Below, in pieces: positions 36,040 to 44,177 of a DNA stretch of 64,000 bases. The translations under genes and the position numbers were made by a program. Source of the DNA: RGIG8748 sp045544515 (GTDB lineage Bacteria; Bacillota; Clostridia; UMGS1810); contig JAZPZD010000002.1 of the NCBI GenBank assembly GCA_045544515.1, forward strand, positions 62,001 to 126,000, given 5' to 3'. Under the pieces are notes generated by a model. It was given only the letters and a program-made list of their open reading frames with translations. It ran no database searches and had not been told where the DNA came from. The first letter of the stretch is position 1. Every line of letters starts with the position of its first letter.

Positions 36040-37089
36040 TTACCATATGGCAGTGCCGTCGGACAAAATATATTTTGCACACGGCAGTTTATTAAAAAAT
36101 CTGATGTTTGAACTTCGGTCAGGTAATATATTTGATATATTTTCCATCATATTTGTATCGTTTGTCAAAGACAAAATTTCTCTTACAGACATCATATTAA
36201 TGTGAGCTTTGGCACTTACATAGCCAAAATCATAGTACGAATTTGCAAACTCGCTCATATCCTCGCAAAACTCATCAACAATCAAACGCAAGCTGCTATC
36301 TTTGACAACCTGGGCAAGCTGCACCGCAGCCTCACAGGAATTTATGATATCCGACATAATCTGTGATACCTCTTGGTATATAGCATATTTTAACTTTCTG
36401 TACAGATACACCGCATAAGCGTGTGAGCCCACAGGATTTGCACAAGGTTTTGCTTCCTTGCATAAATTTACGGGTTTGAGCCTTCTTTTCTTGCCGCCTT
36501 TTAAAAACAAAAGCCGCACAAAAACATCCCAAGGGAGATCTTTTATGATAAATTTGCTCCTTAAAGCACCAATAAGTGCAAGATTTATGTATATACCGCC
36601 CGCACTTTGAGAATATATTTCGTCAGAAATATCAAAAATCTTCTGCATTGCAAAATTGAGAGCATCGCAAAACGCACTTCGCCAGGTGTATGTGTTTTCC
36701 TTTTCGTCAGATACAAGCATATACAAACTGTCGTCCAAAAACAAACTGTGAAAACTTGCAGGAGAGCTTACACCCTCTCTGCAGCTCGATGTTTTAAAGA
36801 CTGTATCGGAGCCGTTTTTCTTGAACTTGAGAATGGTTGCATACGGATTTTGAAACATATATTTTCTTGCAGATGACGCAATGGCAAGGATATCGCTTTT
36901 GCTCACAGAGATATCGGGGTTTTCCACACTGAAGGTTTGCCTGACATCATCTTCGTCGGGATTGACGCTATACGAAAATACCGCCTCGCCTCTTTCGATA
37001 TCGGCGTAAGAGGATCCGTCAAAAACAGTAACTTGCATATACTTGTAAGAGCCTGTTTCAAAATTCTTCAATATTACAACGCCGACCAT
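36040..37089 (-). CDS. Unknown 349-residue protein, first gene of the PqqD operon
   Basis: GGAGGG precedes the ATG at 37089. A short upstream extension in frame has no ribosome site. The family is not recognised. The protein is soluble, with a mixed N-terminal half and a helical C-terminal half containing KKRRLKPVNLC, and no P-loop, no CxxxCxxC and no transglutaminase triad. It is followed after 17 bases by the PqqD-like gene, and the promoter at 37118 serves both. It could be an unidentified modifying enzyme or an adaptor of the peptide pathway. Confidence 0.7.
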   Translation of the reverse strand: MVGVVILKNFETGSYKYMQVTVFDGSSYADIERGEAVFSYSVNPDEDDVRQTFSVENPDISVSKSDILAIASSARKYMFQNPYATILKFKKNGSDTVFKTSSCREGVSSPASFHSLFLDDSLYMLVSDEKENTYTWRSAFCDALNFAMQKIFDISDEIYSQSAGGIYINLALIGALRSKFIIKDLPWDVFVRLLFLKGGKKRRLKPVNLCKEAKPCANPVGSHAYAVYLYRKLKYAIYQEVSQIMSDIINSCEAAVQLAQVVKDSSLRLIVDEFCEDMSEFANSYYDFGYVSAKAHINMMSVREILSLTNDTNMMENISNILPDRSSNIRFFNKLPCAKYILSDGTAIW

Positions 37090-37117
37090 TTTGCCCTCCA
37101 AAACCCATATTATATTT

Positions 37118-37146
37118 ATTCTATCATAAATATATATATATGTCAA
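37118..37146 (-). promoter_or_regulatory. Promoter of the PqqD/peptidase/ABC operon
   Basis: TTGACA (37146-37141), 17 bases, TAGAAT (37123-37118) on the minus strand, 29 bases before the ATG. Confidence 0.8.
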
Positions 37147-37164
37147 AAGGTAATAAACAAAAAT

Positions 37165-37185
37165 CCCCGTTCGTAAGAACGAGGG
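37165..37185 (-). terminator. Terminator of the thiamine operon
   Basis: CCC-CGTTC and GAACG-A-GGG arms form a hairpin 55 bases after the stop at 37240, with T-runs on both strands. Confidence 0.65.
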
Positions 37186-37239
37186 TTTTTGCCAATCATT
37201 TCAGTTTCTGCCATTTATAACAAAAGCATGATTCAGCGG

Positions 37240-38634
37240 TCACGAACCTCTTCCCAAATCAAGGCCGTCCGAGAGAGCATCCGAAATATATTCTTTTGCC
37301 TTTTTCACCGAGTCGGCAAGGCTATGACCTTTTGCAAGGTTTGATGCAATAGCAGAAGACAGTGTGCATCCTGTTCCATGAGTGTTTGGATTATCAATTC
37401 GTTTACCGTAAAACCAAGTGTATCTGCCATTTTCGTACAAAAGGTCGTTTGCATCATTGATGTTATGCCCGCCTTTTAGCAAAACGCTGCACCCATTGTT
37501 TTCTCCGATATATCCGGCTGCCTTAAGCATATCCTCCTTACCCTCAATTTTCATGCCCGACAAGATTTCCGCTTCGGGAATGTTTGGAGTTACGATAGTT
37601 GCTATGGGCAATAGTTTTTCGGCCAATGTTTTTATTGCATCTGTCTTGATAAGATCAGAGCCGCTTGTCGCTACCATTACAGGATCTACAACGATGTTTC
37701 TGGCATTATAAAACTTCAGTCTGTCTGCAATCACATCTATTAACCCGCCCGATGATACCATTCCGATTTTTATGCTGTCAGGAAATATATCTTCAAATAC
37801 TGCATCAAGCTGTTCTTTTAAAAATTCGGGTGCCACCTCCGAAATCGCTCGTACACCAAGAGTGTTTTGGGCAGTAAGCGCCGTAATTGCACTCATTGCA
37901 TAAACTCCATTTGTTGTCATAGTTTTAATGTCTGCCTGGATACCTGCACCGCCGCTTGAATCACTGCCTGCAATAGAGAGTGCCGTTTTTAATTTTGTTT
38001 TGAAGCAAAAACTTTCAAAATCCGTTATGTAATAATCCGAGAGCTTTTTCATTTCCGCCTGTTTTGACTCGTGAAAATCATAAACCGCCGCAACCTTAAA
38101 GCCATCTTCTTTGGCAGTTTTTAATGCGTGCACTGCATCCTCAAAAACTACCGTTTCGGTTTTTGGGGTTCCGAGATGTTTCAGCGCTTGCCTGTAAATT
38201 TCAGGCGTTTGTTTGTTACAACCGACTTCGGCACAAGTAAATATTTCGGAAAAGTAATCACGAACCTTTAACCGTTTCAGAACATCTTCTGCAATATGTC
38301 TGTCCGTTACAGTTGCAACGCACATCTTTACCCCCAAGCTCTGCAATCTTTTTAAAAAATCCCTTACGCCGGGCTTAAGAGTTACTTTTGTCCGATATAT
38401 TTCTGCCACCATATTATTTATACCATCCACAATTTCTCGGACAGAAAACTCAATACCGTAATTCTTACGATAATATTCGGCTCCCTGCTCAAGCGTAAAG
38501 GTCTTAAAAACTTCGGCAAGATTTTCTTTTGGTTCTATACCAAATGATTTCAAATAATCTTCGCCAATGGTATCCCAAATAAACATAGAATCAATTAAAG
38601 TTCCATCCAAATCAAAAATTGCACCTTTTATCAT
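37240..38634 (-). CDS. thiD: HAD phosphatase - ThiD (HMP/HMP-P kinase) fusion
   Basis: The 464-residue protein has two parts. Residues 1-215 form a HAD phosphatase (FDLDGTLIDSMFIWDTIG; cap; FEDAVHALKTAKEDG). Residues about 218-464 form a complete ThiD with SIAGSDSSGGAGIQADIKT, VVDPVMVATSGSDLI and NTHGTGCTLSSAIASNLAKG. ThiD phosphorylates hydroxymethylpyrimidine twice for thiamine synthesis. The HAD half could dephosphorylate a thiamine intermediate, but this is inference. It overlaps thiE by 4 bases and is the last gene of a riboswitch-controlled operon. There is no ThiC or ThiG here, so the operon serves salvage of the pyrimidine and thiazole parts. Confidence 0.93.
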   Translation of the reverse strand: MIKGAIFDLDGTLIDSMFIWDTIGEDYLKSFGIEPKENLAEVFKTFTLEQGAEYYRKNYGIEFSVREIVDGINNMVAEIYRTKVTLKPGVRDFLKRLQSLGVKMCVATVTDRHIAEDVLKRLKVRDYFSEIFTCAEVGCNKQTPEIYRQALKHLGTPKTETVVFEDAVHALKTAKEDGFKVAAVYDFHESKQAEMKKLSDYYITDFESFCFKTKLKTALSIAGSDSSGGAGIQADIKTMTTNGVYAMSAITALTAQNTLGVRAISEVAPEFLKEQLDAVFEDIFPDSIKIGMVSSGGLIDVIADRLKFYNARNIVVDPVMVATSGSDLIKTDAIKTLAEKLLPIATIVTPNIPEAEILSGMKIEGKEDMLKAAGYIGENNGCSVLLKGGHNINDANDLLYENGRYTWFYGKRIDNPNTHGTGCTLSSAIASNLAKGHSLADSVKKAKEYISDALSDGLDLGRGS

Positions 38635-39272
38635 TCTGATACCACCTTTTTGATCTTCTTCTTTAAACTTTTTGTTGCGGATTCTATATCAACTGCTCCA
38701 AAGATTGCACTGATTACTGCTATCCCCGAAATTCCGCTGTTTTCAAGTTTTGATACATTGCCTTCACCAATTCCGCCTATTGCAACCACAGGAATATTTA
38801 CTGCATTGCATATTTCTTTTAATGTTTCACAGCTTACATCTTCTGCATCCGATTTAGAACCTGTTGGAAATACGGCTCCCACGCCAAGATAATCAGCACC
38901 TTCTTTTTCAGCAAGCAGAGCCTGCTGTACTGTTTGAGCCGAAACACCCAGTATCTTGTCCGAGCCGAGAATTGCTCTCACATTTGCTGCTCCCATATCG
39001 CTCTGCCCCACATGAACACCGTCTGCATTTATCTTTTTTGCAATTTCAACATTGTCGTTGATAACAAAAGGAATGTTGTACTTTCTGCACAGCTTCTGTA
39101 TTTTTAGCGCCTCTTTCAGAAAACTTTCTTCATCAAGATTTTTCTCGCGAAGCTGAACAAATGTAACTCCGCCTTTTATTGCTTTCTCAACCTGTTCGTA
39201 CAAGGTTTCGCCATTGAGCCATGTGCGGTCTGTTACGGCATATAAAAGCAGTGATTTTTTATCGCACTTCAT
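38631..39272 (-). CDS. thiE: Thiamine-phosphate synthase
   Basis: The 213-residue TIM-barrel enzyme has the family motifs GGVTFVQLREKNLDEESFL, FVINDNVEIAKKINADGVHV, and GADYLGVGAVFPTGSKSDA. It joins HMP-pyrophosphate and thiazole phosphate into thiamine phosphate. It overlaps thiM by 14 bases and the HAD-ThiD gene by 4, so the three proteins are coupled. Confidence 0.96.
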   Translation of the reverse strand: MKCDKKSLLLYAVTDRTWLNGETLYEQVEKAIKGGVTFVQLREKNLDEESFLKEALKIQKLCRKYNIPFVINDNVEIAKKINADGVHVGQSDMGAANVRAILGSDKILGVSAQTVQQALLAEKEGADYLGVGAVFPTGSKSDAEDVSCETLKEICNAVNIPVVAIGGIGEGNVSKLENSGISGIAVISAIFGAVDIESATKSLKKKIKKVVSE

Positions 39273-40080
39273 ATTTTGCTCCTTTATTTAATGTTTCAGC
39301 GTCCATATTGTATATAGAATCTATAATATGATTACGAAGAGTTGAGTTTCCTTCGCCATCTTTCATATTTGACACTCCGATCTCACCCGCAAGTCCCATA
39401 AGACATACAGATGCCGCAACAGCCTCCGTTATATTATCGTGATTTGCAACTGCGTAGGCGGCCGCCAATGCAGATAGCATACAGCCCGTTCCTGTAATAC
39501 GGCTCATCAGGCTATTGCCATTTCGAATTACATAGCACTTTTTACTGTCAGATACCAAATCTATTGCTCCTGTTATGGCAATAACTGCTCCCGCTTTTTG
39601 CGAAAATGCTTTTGCAAATTCGACCATTAAATCAAGGTTGTTTTCTGTTACAATATCTGCAGCATCTGCATCTACACCCTTTGTTCTTCCGTTTCCGAGA
39701 GCAAGAGTTTTAATTTCCGATATGTTGCCTCTTATAACATCAGGCTTTATTTCCTCCATAATTTTAAACGCTGTTTCTGTTCTTAATTTGCTTGCGCCTG
39801 CTCCTACGGGATCAAGAAGGACAATATGTCCCATCTCCTTTGATTTCTTGCCTGAAACAAGCATAGCCTCTATGCTTCTTTGGTTTAGTGTTCCAATGTT
39901 GATATTAAGTCCTCCGCAGATAGATGTAATGTCCAAAACATCATCAGGCTCATCCGACATAATGGGACTTGCGCCTGATGCAAGCAGGGCATTTGCAACA
40001 TCGTTAACTGTAACATAGTTCGTGATGTTGTGAATAAGCGGTGTTTTCTCCTTAACACTTTCAACACATTTTCCTAACAT
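39259..40080 (-). CDS. thiM: Hydroxyethylthiazole kinase
   Basis: The 273-residue ribokinase-like enzyme has PLIHNITNYVTVNDVANALL, LLDPVGAGASKLRT and ITGTGCMLSALAAAYAVA. It phosphorylates 5-(2-hydroxyethyl)-4-methylthiazole, a salvaged thiazole. It is the first gene after the TPP riboswitch, whose terminator sits about 70 bases upstream, and AAAGAGGT precedes its start. Confidence 0.96.
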   Translation of the reverse strand: MLGKCVESVKEKTPLIHNITNYVTVNDVANALLASGASPIMSDEPDDVLDITSICGGLNINIGTLNQRSIEAMLVSGKKSKEMGHIVLLDPVGAGASKLRTETAFKIMEEIKPDVIRGNISEIKTLALGNGRTKGVDADAADIVTENNLDLMVEFAKAFSQKAGAVIAITGAIDLVSDSKKCYVIRNGNSLMSRITGTGCMLSALAAAYAVANHDNITEAVAASVCLMGLAGEIGVSNMKDGEGNSTLRNHIIDSIYNMDAETLNKGAKYEVR

Positions 40081-40149
40081 TTTTTACCTCTTTCTGCCGT
40101 AATTTATCGGCTGTTTATTAACTTAACAACAAACCTTGCCAAACAAAAA

Positions 40150-40176
40150 AGGAAGCTACCGATCTGGTAACTTCCT
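40150..40176 (-). terminator. Riboswitch-controlled terminator
   Basis: AGGAAG-TACC and GGTA-CTTCCT arms form the stem; on the minus strand it is followed by TTTTTTG. It sits between the TPP aptamer and thiM, so it is the expression platform. Confidence 0.8.
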
Positions 40177-40189
40177 AAAAGTTCTTCTG

Positions 40190-40292
40190 TTCCTCCTGAC
40201 ACCATGTATCAGGCATCCCTACGTTGGCATTATCCAAATCAGGTTCTCGGTCGAAGGTCATACCTTCCTCTCAGCCTGTAATACAAGCTCCC
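40190..40292 (-). promoter_or_regulatory. TPP riboswitch
   Basis: On the minus strand the conserved core is visible: GGCTGAGAGG, then ACCTGATTTGGATAATGCCA and CGTAGGGA, closed by P1 strands TGTAT...AGGC and GCCT...ATACA. Binding of thiamine pyrophosphate should favour the terminator at 40150 and turn off thiM-thiE-thiD. Confidence 0.95.
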
Positions 40293-40311
40293 GTTTATTA
40301 AGTTTATAGAT

Positions 40312-40340
40312 ATTATATCACTTTTCAAGGGATTTTTCAA
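40312..40340 (-). promoter_or_regulatory. Promoter of the thiamine operon
   Basis: TTGAAA (40340-40335), 17 bases, TATAAT (40317-40312) on the minus strand, just before the riboswitch. Confidence 0.75.
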
Positions 40341-40523
40341 TAGTTTAAAAAATATTTTATTCGAATTATATAAAAAGCCAAATGATATGAAGCTACCTTA
40401 ACTTCTTACATTTTCACTATTACTTATTACTTTCCAAAAATCGACACATCTTTTTAAGGAATAGTGAAGAGTGAAAAGGCAATAAGTAAAATCGACATTC
40501 CTCTGTCGAAGAATGTCGATTTT

Positions 40524-40598
40524 TGGAGGCGCCACCCAGATTTGAACTGGGGAATAAAGGTGTTGCAGACCTGTGCCTTACCACTTGGCCATGGCGCC
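40524..40598 (-). tRNA. tRNA-Cys (GCA)
   Basis: Acceptor arms GGCGCCA/TGGCGCC, anticodon GCA in an AGGT/ACCT stem, T-arm with GTTCAAATC, and encoded CCA. A hairpin with CGACATTC/GAATGTCG arms follows as terminator. Confidence 0.97.
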
Positions 40599-40695
40599 AA
40601 ACATTTATATTAAATATTTCAGACTCTGCCTCGGGCAAAGAATGAAATATTTATTTTTGATAAATCAAGAGACGACATACGGCGTCTCTTGATTA

Positions 40696-40770
40696 TGGAG
40701 CGGAAGACGAGATTCGAACTCGCGACGTTCACCTTGGCAAGGTGACGCTCTACCACTGAGCCACTCCCGC
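40696..40770 (-). tRNA. tRNA-Gly (GCC)
   Basis: Acceptor GCGGGAG paired with CTTCCGC, anticodon GCC between CACCT and AGGTG, GTTCGAATC T-loop and encoded CCA. Confidence 0.97.
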
Positions 40771-40783
40771 ATGTGTTATACTA

Positions 40784-40859
40784 TGGTGCCTCCGGGCGGA
40801 ATCGAACCACCGACACGGGGATTTTCAGTCCCCTGCTCTACCGACTGAGCTACAGAGGC
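40784..40859 (-). tRNA. tRNA-Phe (GAA)
   Basis: Acceptor GCCTCTG/CGGAGGC, anticodon GAA between GGGGA and TCCCC, GTTCGATTC T-loop and encoded CCA. Confidence 0.96.
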
Positions 40860-40920
40860 ATAACCAAAGCTAACATTAAATTGTAAGCCCCTGTGCCTTA
40901 TTCTATAAGGCACAGGAACA

Positions 40921-40997
40921 TGGCGACCGAGAAGGGGCTCGGACCCTCGACCTCCAGCGTGACAGGCTGGCATTCTAACCAACTGAACTACTCGGCC
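40921..40997 (-). tRNA. tRNA-Asp (GTC)
   Basis: Acceptor GGCCGAG/CTCGGTC, anticodon GTC between CCAGC and GCTGG, discriminator G and encoded CCA. The T-loop has GTCCGAGC. Confidence 0.96.
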
Positions 40998-41002
40998 ATT
41001 TG

Positions 41003-41078
41003 TGGTGGGAGCTACAGGGCTCGAACCTGTGACCCTCTGCTTGTAAGGCAGATGCTCTCCCAGCTGAGCTAAGCTCCC
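41003..41078 (-). tRNA. tRNA-Val (TAC)
   Basis: Acceptor GGGAGCT/AGCTCCC, anticodon TAC between CTGC and GCAG, GTTCGAGCC T-loop and encoded CCA. It is the first of five tRNAs in one minus-strand transcript. Confidence 0.97.
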
Positions 41079-41108
41079 AAACACATCGCTGTCATCAGCG
41101 ACTATGAT

Positions 41109-41137
41109 AGTATACCGCTTTTTAATATAAATGTCAA
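41109..41137 (-). promoter_or_regulatory. Promoter of the five-tRNA cluster
   Basis: TTGACA (41137-41132), 17 bases, TATACT (41114-41109), upstream of tRNA-Val. Consensus -35 and strong -10, as expected for a stable-RNA promoter. Confidence 0.85.
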
Positions 41138-41173
41138 GACTTTTTTTGAAAAAATTTCAAAAATTTTCAAAAG

Positions 41174-41842
41174 CTATTTGCCATTTATTTCTTCTATTAT
41201 ATCTATTATCTCTTTTGGATGCGAAATTATTCTGTCTGCACCGTTTTGCACAAGTTCCTCTAATGGTCTAAAGCCCCACAAAACACCGATGGTATATGCT
41301 CCCAGATTTTTGCCCGTTTGCATATCCACACCAGTATCTCCTATATAAAGTGTATCTTGTGCCTTTTCGCCCATAAGGCTTAATACATTTAGGGCACCCT
41401 CGGTATCGGGCTTTGTTTTTATACCCTCTATCTGTCCTCTTACTGTGTGGAGTAGTGCCGTGTCTATCTTATCCAAACACACAGAGCGTGCTGCGTAGTC
41501 GGGCTTATTAGATATTACACCTGCTTTGATGCCTCTGTTTTTAAGTTCAAGGAGCATATCTACGATGCCGTCGTAGGGTTTGGTAAGATAAGTAGGATTG
41601 GCGTCGTAGCTCTCCATATAAAAGTCATACGCCTTTTTGTACAAATCCTGTGTATAGGCATCTTTTTCGCGGAGCATTCTCTCTACAAGAAGTTTTGCAC
41701 CGTCGCCCACAAGAAACTTGTATCTTTCTTTTTCTATAGGCCCTATTCCAAAACGCTCAAGGGTCAGATTGCAATAATATGAAATTGTGGTTATGGTATC
41801 AAGTAATGTACCGTCAAGGTCAAAAAGACACGCTTTAATCAT
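41174..41842 (-). CDS. HAD-family hydrolase, phosphoglycolate-phosphatase type
   Basis: The 222-residue protein has the HAD motifs FDLDGTLLDT (nucleophile Asp), GVISNKPDYA (motif II) and YIGDTGVDMQTGKNLGAYTIGV (motif III/IV), with the helical cap typical of Gph/PpaX. It is a small-molecule phosphatase; phosphoglycolate or pyrophosphate are likely but unproven substrates. It overlaps hslO by 8 bases. Confidence 0.9.
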   Translation of the reverse strand: MIKACLFDLDGTLLDTITTISYYCNLTLERFGIGPIEKERYKFLVGDGAKLLVERMLREKDAYTQDLYKKAYDFYMESYDANPTYLTKPYDGIVDMLLELKNRGIKAGVISNKPDYAARSVCLDKIDTALLHTVRGQIEGIKTKPDTEGALNVLSLMGEKAQDTLYIGDTGVDMQTGKNLGAYTIGVLWGFRPLEELVQNGADRIISHPKEIIDIIEEINGK

Positions 41843-42722
41843 TTGTTATTTCCTCACACAGTTTTTCGAGTTCTTCTTTGTTAAACTGATACTTGTTACT
41901 GCAAAAATGACAGGTCAGCTCGGTTTTGCCGTCTTCTTCTATGATTTTTTTAAGTTCCTCGCTGCCAAGCGAAATAAGAGCTTTTTCCACTCTTTCTCTC
42001 GTGCAGTTGCAATAGTACTTGGTGTCGATGGTATCTGTTATATGATATTCAAAGCCATACAAAAGCATACCCAAAATATCCTCGGGGGTTTTTCCTTCGT
42101 CCAAAAGCGATGTGACGGATTTTACCGCGGCAAGATTTGTTTCGAGCATGGATATATCCTCGTCTGTTGCCCCCGGCATCACCTGAATGATAAAGCCGCC
42201 TGCGGTTTTGGCTGTATAGTCGGTATCCACCAGAACGCCCAAGCCCACTGCAGAGGGTACCTGTTCGGATATGGCAAAGTACTTGGTGAGGTCATCGCCC
42301 ACTTCGCCCGTTACGAGAGGAATTTTGCCGATGTAGGGCTCTTTCATACCGATATCGGTTACAACGGTAAGAAAACCGTCTGTACCCACAGCCGAGCCAA
42401 CATCTAACTTGCCGTTACTGTTTAGCGGCATATCCACGATAGGATTTGACGCATAGCCTTTTACATTACTCTTGCTGTCGGATACCGCAAGAACTCTGCC
42501 CAGCGGTCCGCCGCCCGTAAGCTGAAGGGATATGGTATCCTTTTCGCCCTTTAGCATTGCTCCCATCATTGCCGATGCAGTAAGAAGTCTGCCCAGTGCA
42601 GCTGTTGCAACGGGTGATGTTTTGTGATGAAAAAATGCGGTGTTTACTATTTCTTTTGTAAGGCAGGCAAAGGCTCTTATACTGCCGTTGTCTGTTACTG
42701 CTCTTATGATATAATCTTTCAT
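41835..42722 (-). CDS. hslO: Redox-regulated chaperone Hsp33
   Basis: The 295-residue protein matches Hsp33 over its length: DYIIRAVTDNGSIRAFACLT at the start, LTGGGPLGRVLAVSD in the middle, and the C-terminal zinc site formed by YCNCTRERV and CHFCSNKY (CxC...CxxC). Oxidation of these cysteines releases zinc and activates the holdase, so it protects against oxidative and heat stress. It is transcribed with the HAD gene downstream. Confidence 0.96.
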   Translation of the reverse strand: MKDYIIRAVTDNGSIRAFACLTKEIVNTAFFHHKTSPVATAALGRLLTASAMMGAMLKGEKDTISLQLTGGGPLGRVLAVSDSKSNVKGYASNPIVDMPLNSNGKLDVGSAVGTDGFLTVVTDIGMKEPYIGKIPLVTGEVGDDLTKYFAISEQVPSAVGLGVLVDTDYTAKTAGGFIIQVMPGATDEDISMLETNLAAVKSVTSLLDEGKTPEDILGMLLYGFEYHITDTIDTKYYCNCTRERVEKALISLGSEELKKIIEEDGKTELTCHFCSNKYQFNKEELEKLCEEITND

Positions 42723-42739
42723 TTATATATCTCTCCACA

Positions 42740-42766
42740 CAAAACAGGGGGATATGATATCCCCCT
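42740..42766 (-). terminator. Terminator of the oxaloacetate decarboxylase operon
   Basis: AGGGGGATAT and ATATCCCCCT form a 10-bp palindrome just after the stop at 42770, with GTTTTG on the minus strand. Confidence 0.65.
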
Positions 42767-42769
42767 ATA

Positions 42770-44161
42770 TTACGATAAATCCTGTACAAAAAGTGTTCTC
42801 ACACTGCTATCTGCACTTTCCGCTTTTTCGCGGTTTTCCAAAAATGTCTTTGCAACCTGCGGGAAGAGTGCATAAGAGAGTACATCTTCTTCGCTTGTTG
42901 CAAGACCGTCTGCCTCGTCGATGTATTTTTCGAGTTCGGGCTCGAGAAGGTCTGCAGGACGAACTGTGATAACCTCTTCGTCGCCGATTGCCTTCTTTCT
43001 TACCTCTTCGTTAACATCTGCAGGAAGTCTGCCGTATTCACCCTTTAAAAGACCCTTGGACTCTTTGGTAATCATCTTGTATCTTTCGCCAAGAAGAATA
43101 TTGAGTACTGCCTGGGTACCTACAATCTGGCTTGTAGGTGTTACAAGCGGCGGATAGCCAAAGTCTTTTCTTACTCTGGGAACTTCTTCCAACACTTCGT
43201 AGAGTCTATCCTCTGCACCGTTGTCCTTGAGCTGACCCATAAGGTTAGAAAGCATTCCGCCGGGAACCTGATACAAGAGGGTGTTTCCATCAACATTTAA
43301 CACCTTGGGGTCGAGGTCGCCTCTCTGTACAAGTTCTGCAGATATTCCTCTGAAGTGCGATGCAGCTTCAGAGAGAACCTCCAAATCAAGCTCTGTATCT
43401 CTGTCTGTACCCTTGAGTGTTGCAACAAGGGATTCTGTAGCAGGGTTACTTGTGCCGTTTGCCATAGGCGAGAGAGCACAGTCTACTATATCAACACCTG
43501 CCTGTGCTGCCATAAGGTTTGTCATATCGCCTGTACCTGCGGTGTTGTGTGTATGAAGATGTATCGGAACGGATATGTTTTCTTTTAACTTTTTAACAAG
43601 GCTGTATGCATCGTAGGGCAAAAGGAGGTTTGCCATATCCTTGATACAGATGGTGTCTGCACCCATCTTTTCGAGCTCTGTTGCAAGCTTAACAAAATAA
43701 TCTTCGTTGTGAACGGGGCTTGTGGTGTAGCTGATTGCAGCCTCGCACATACCGCCGTATTCTTTTACATATTTAATAGCCGCCTCAAGGTTGCGGGGGT
43801 CGTTTAATGCGTCAAATACTCTTACAACATCTATACCGTTTTGTATGGACTTTTTGCAAAAAGCCTCAACAACATCGTCTGCATAGTGTTTGTAGCCCAA
43901 TATATTCTGTCCGCGGAAAAGCATCTGGAGTTTGGTGTTTGGCATATGCTTTTTGATTGTACGAAGTCTCTCCCAGGGGTCCTCGTTCAAAAATCTCATA
44001 CAAGCGTCAAAGGTTGCACCGCCCCAGCACTCAACTGACCAGTAGCCTACTTTGTCAAGAACTTCGAGTGCAGGAATCATATCCTCTATCTTCATTCTTG
44101 TTTTAGCCTGCGACTGATGTGCATCTCTTAAGATTGTATCTGTAATATATAATTTTGACAT
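42770..44161 (-). CDS. oadA: Oxaloacetate decarboxylase (Na+ pump) alpha subunit, carboxyltransferase part
   Basis: From the ATG at 44161 (GGAG upstream; residues before it in frame look non-coding) the protein has 463 residues. It has the carboxyltransferase barrel with TILRDAHQSQAKTRM, VECWGGATFDACMRFL, the metal ligands in PIHLHTHNTAGTG and KDMANLL, and the conserved PGGMLSNL. The biotin domain is absent here and is encoded separately at 45885. The subunit moves carboxyl from oxaloacetate to biotin. A homologous role in another biotin decarboxylase cannot be excluded but the barrel fits oxaloacetate/pyruvate. Confidence 0.92.
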   Translation of the reverse strand: MSKLYITDTILRDAHQSQAKTRMKIEDMIPALEVLDKVGYWSVECWGGATFDACMRFLNEDPWERLRTIKKHMPNTKLQMLFRGQNILGYKHYADDVVEAFCKKSIQNGIDVVRVFDALNDPRNLEAAIKYVKEYGGMCEAAISYTTSPVHNEDYFVKLATELEKMGADTICIKDMANLLLPYDAYSLVKKLKENISVPIHLHTHNTAGTGDMTNLMAAQAGVDIVDCALSPMANGTSNPATESLVATLKGTDRDTELDLEVLSEAASHFRGISAELVQRGDLDPKVLNVDGNTLLYQVPGGMLSNLMGQLKDNGAEDRLYEVLEEVPRVRKDFGYPPLVTPTSQIVGTQAVLNILLGERYKMITKESKGLLKGEYGRLPADVNEEVRKKAIGDEEVITVRPADLLEPELEKYIDEADGLATSEEDVLSYALFPQVAKTFLENREKAESADSSVRTLFVQDLS

Positions 44162-44177
44162 AATTTTAACTCCTTTA

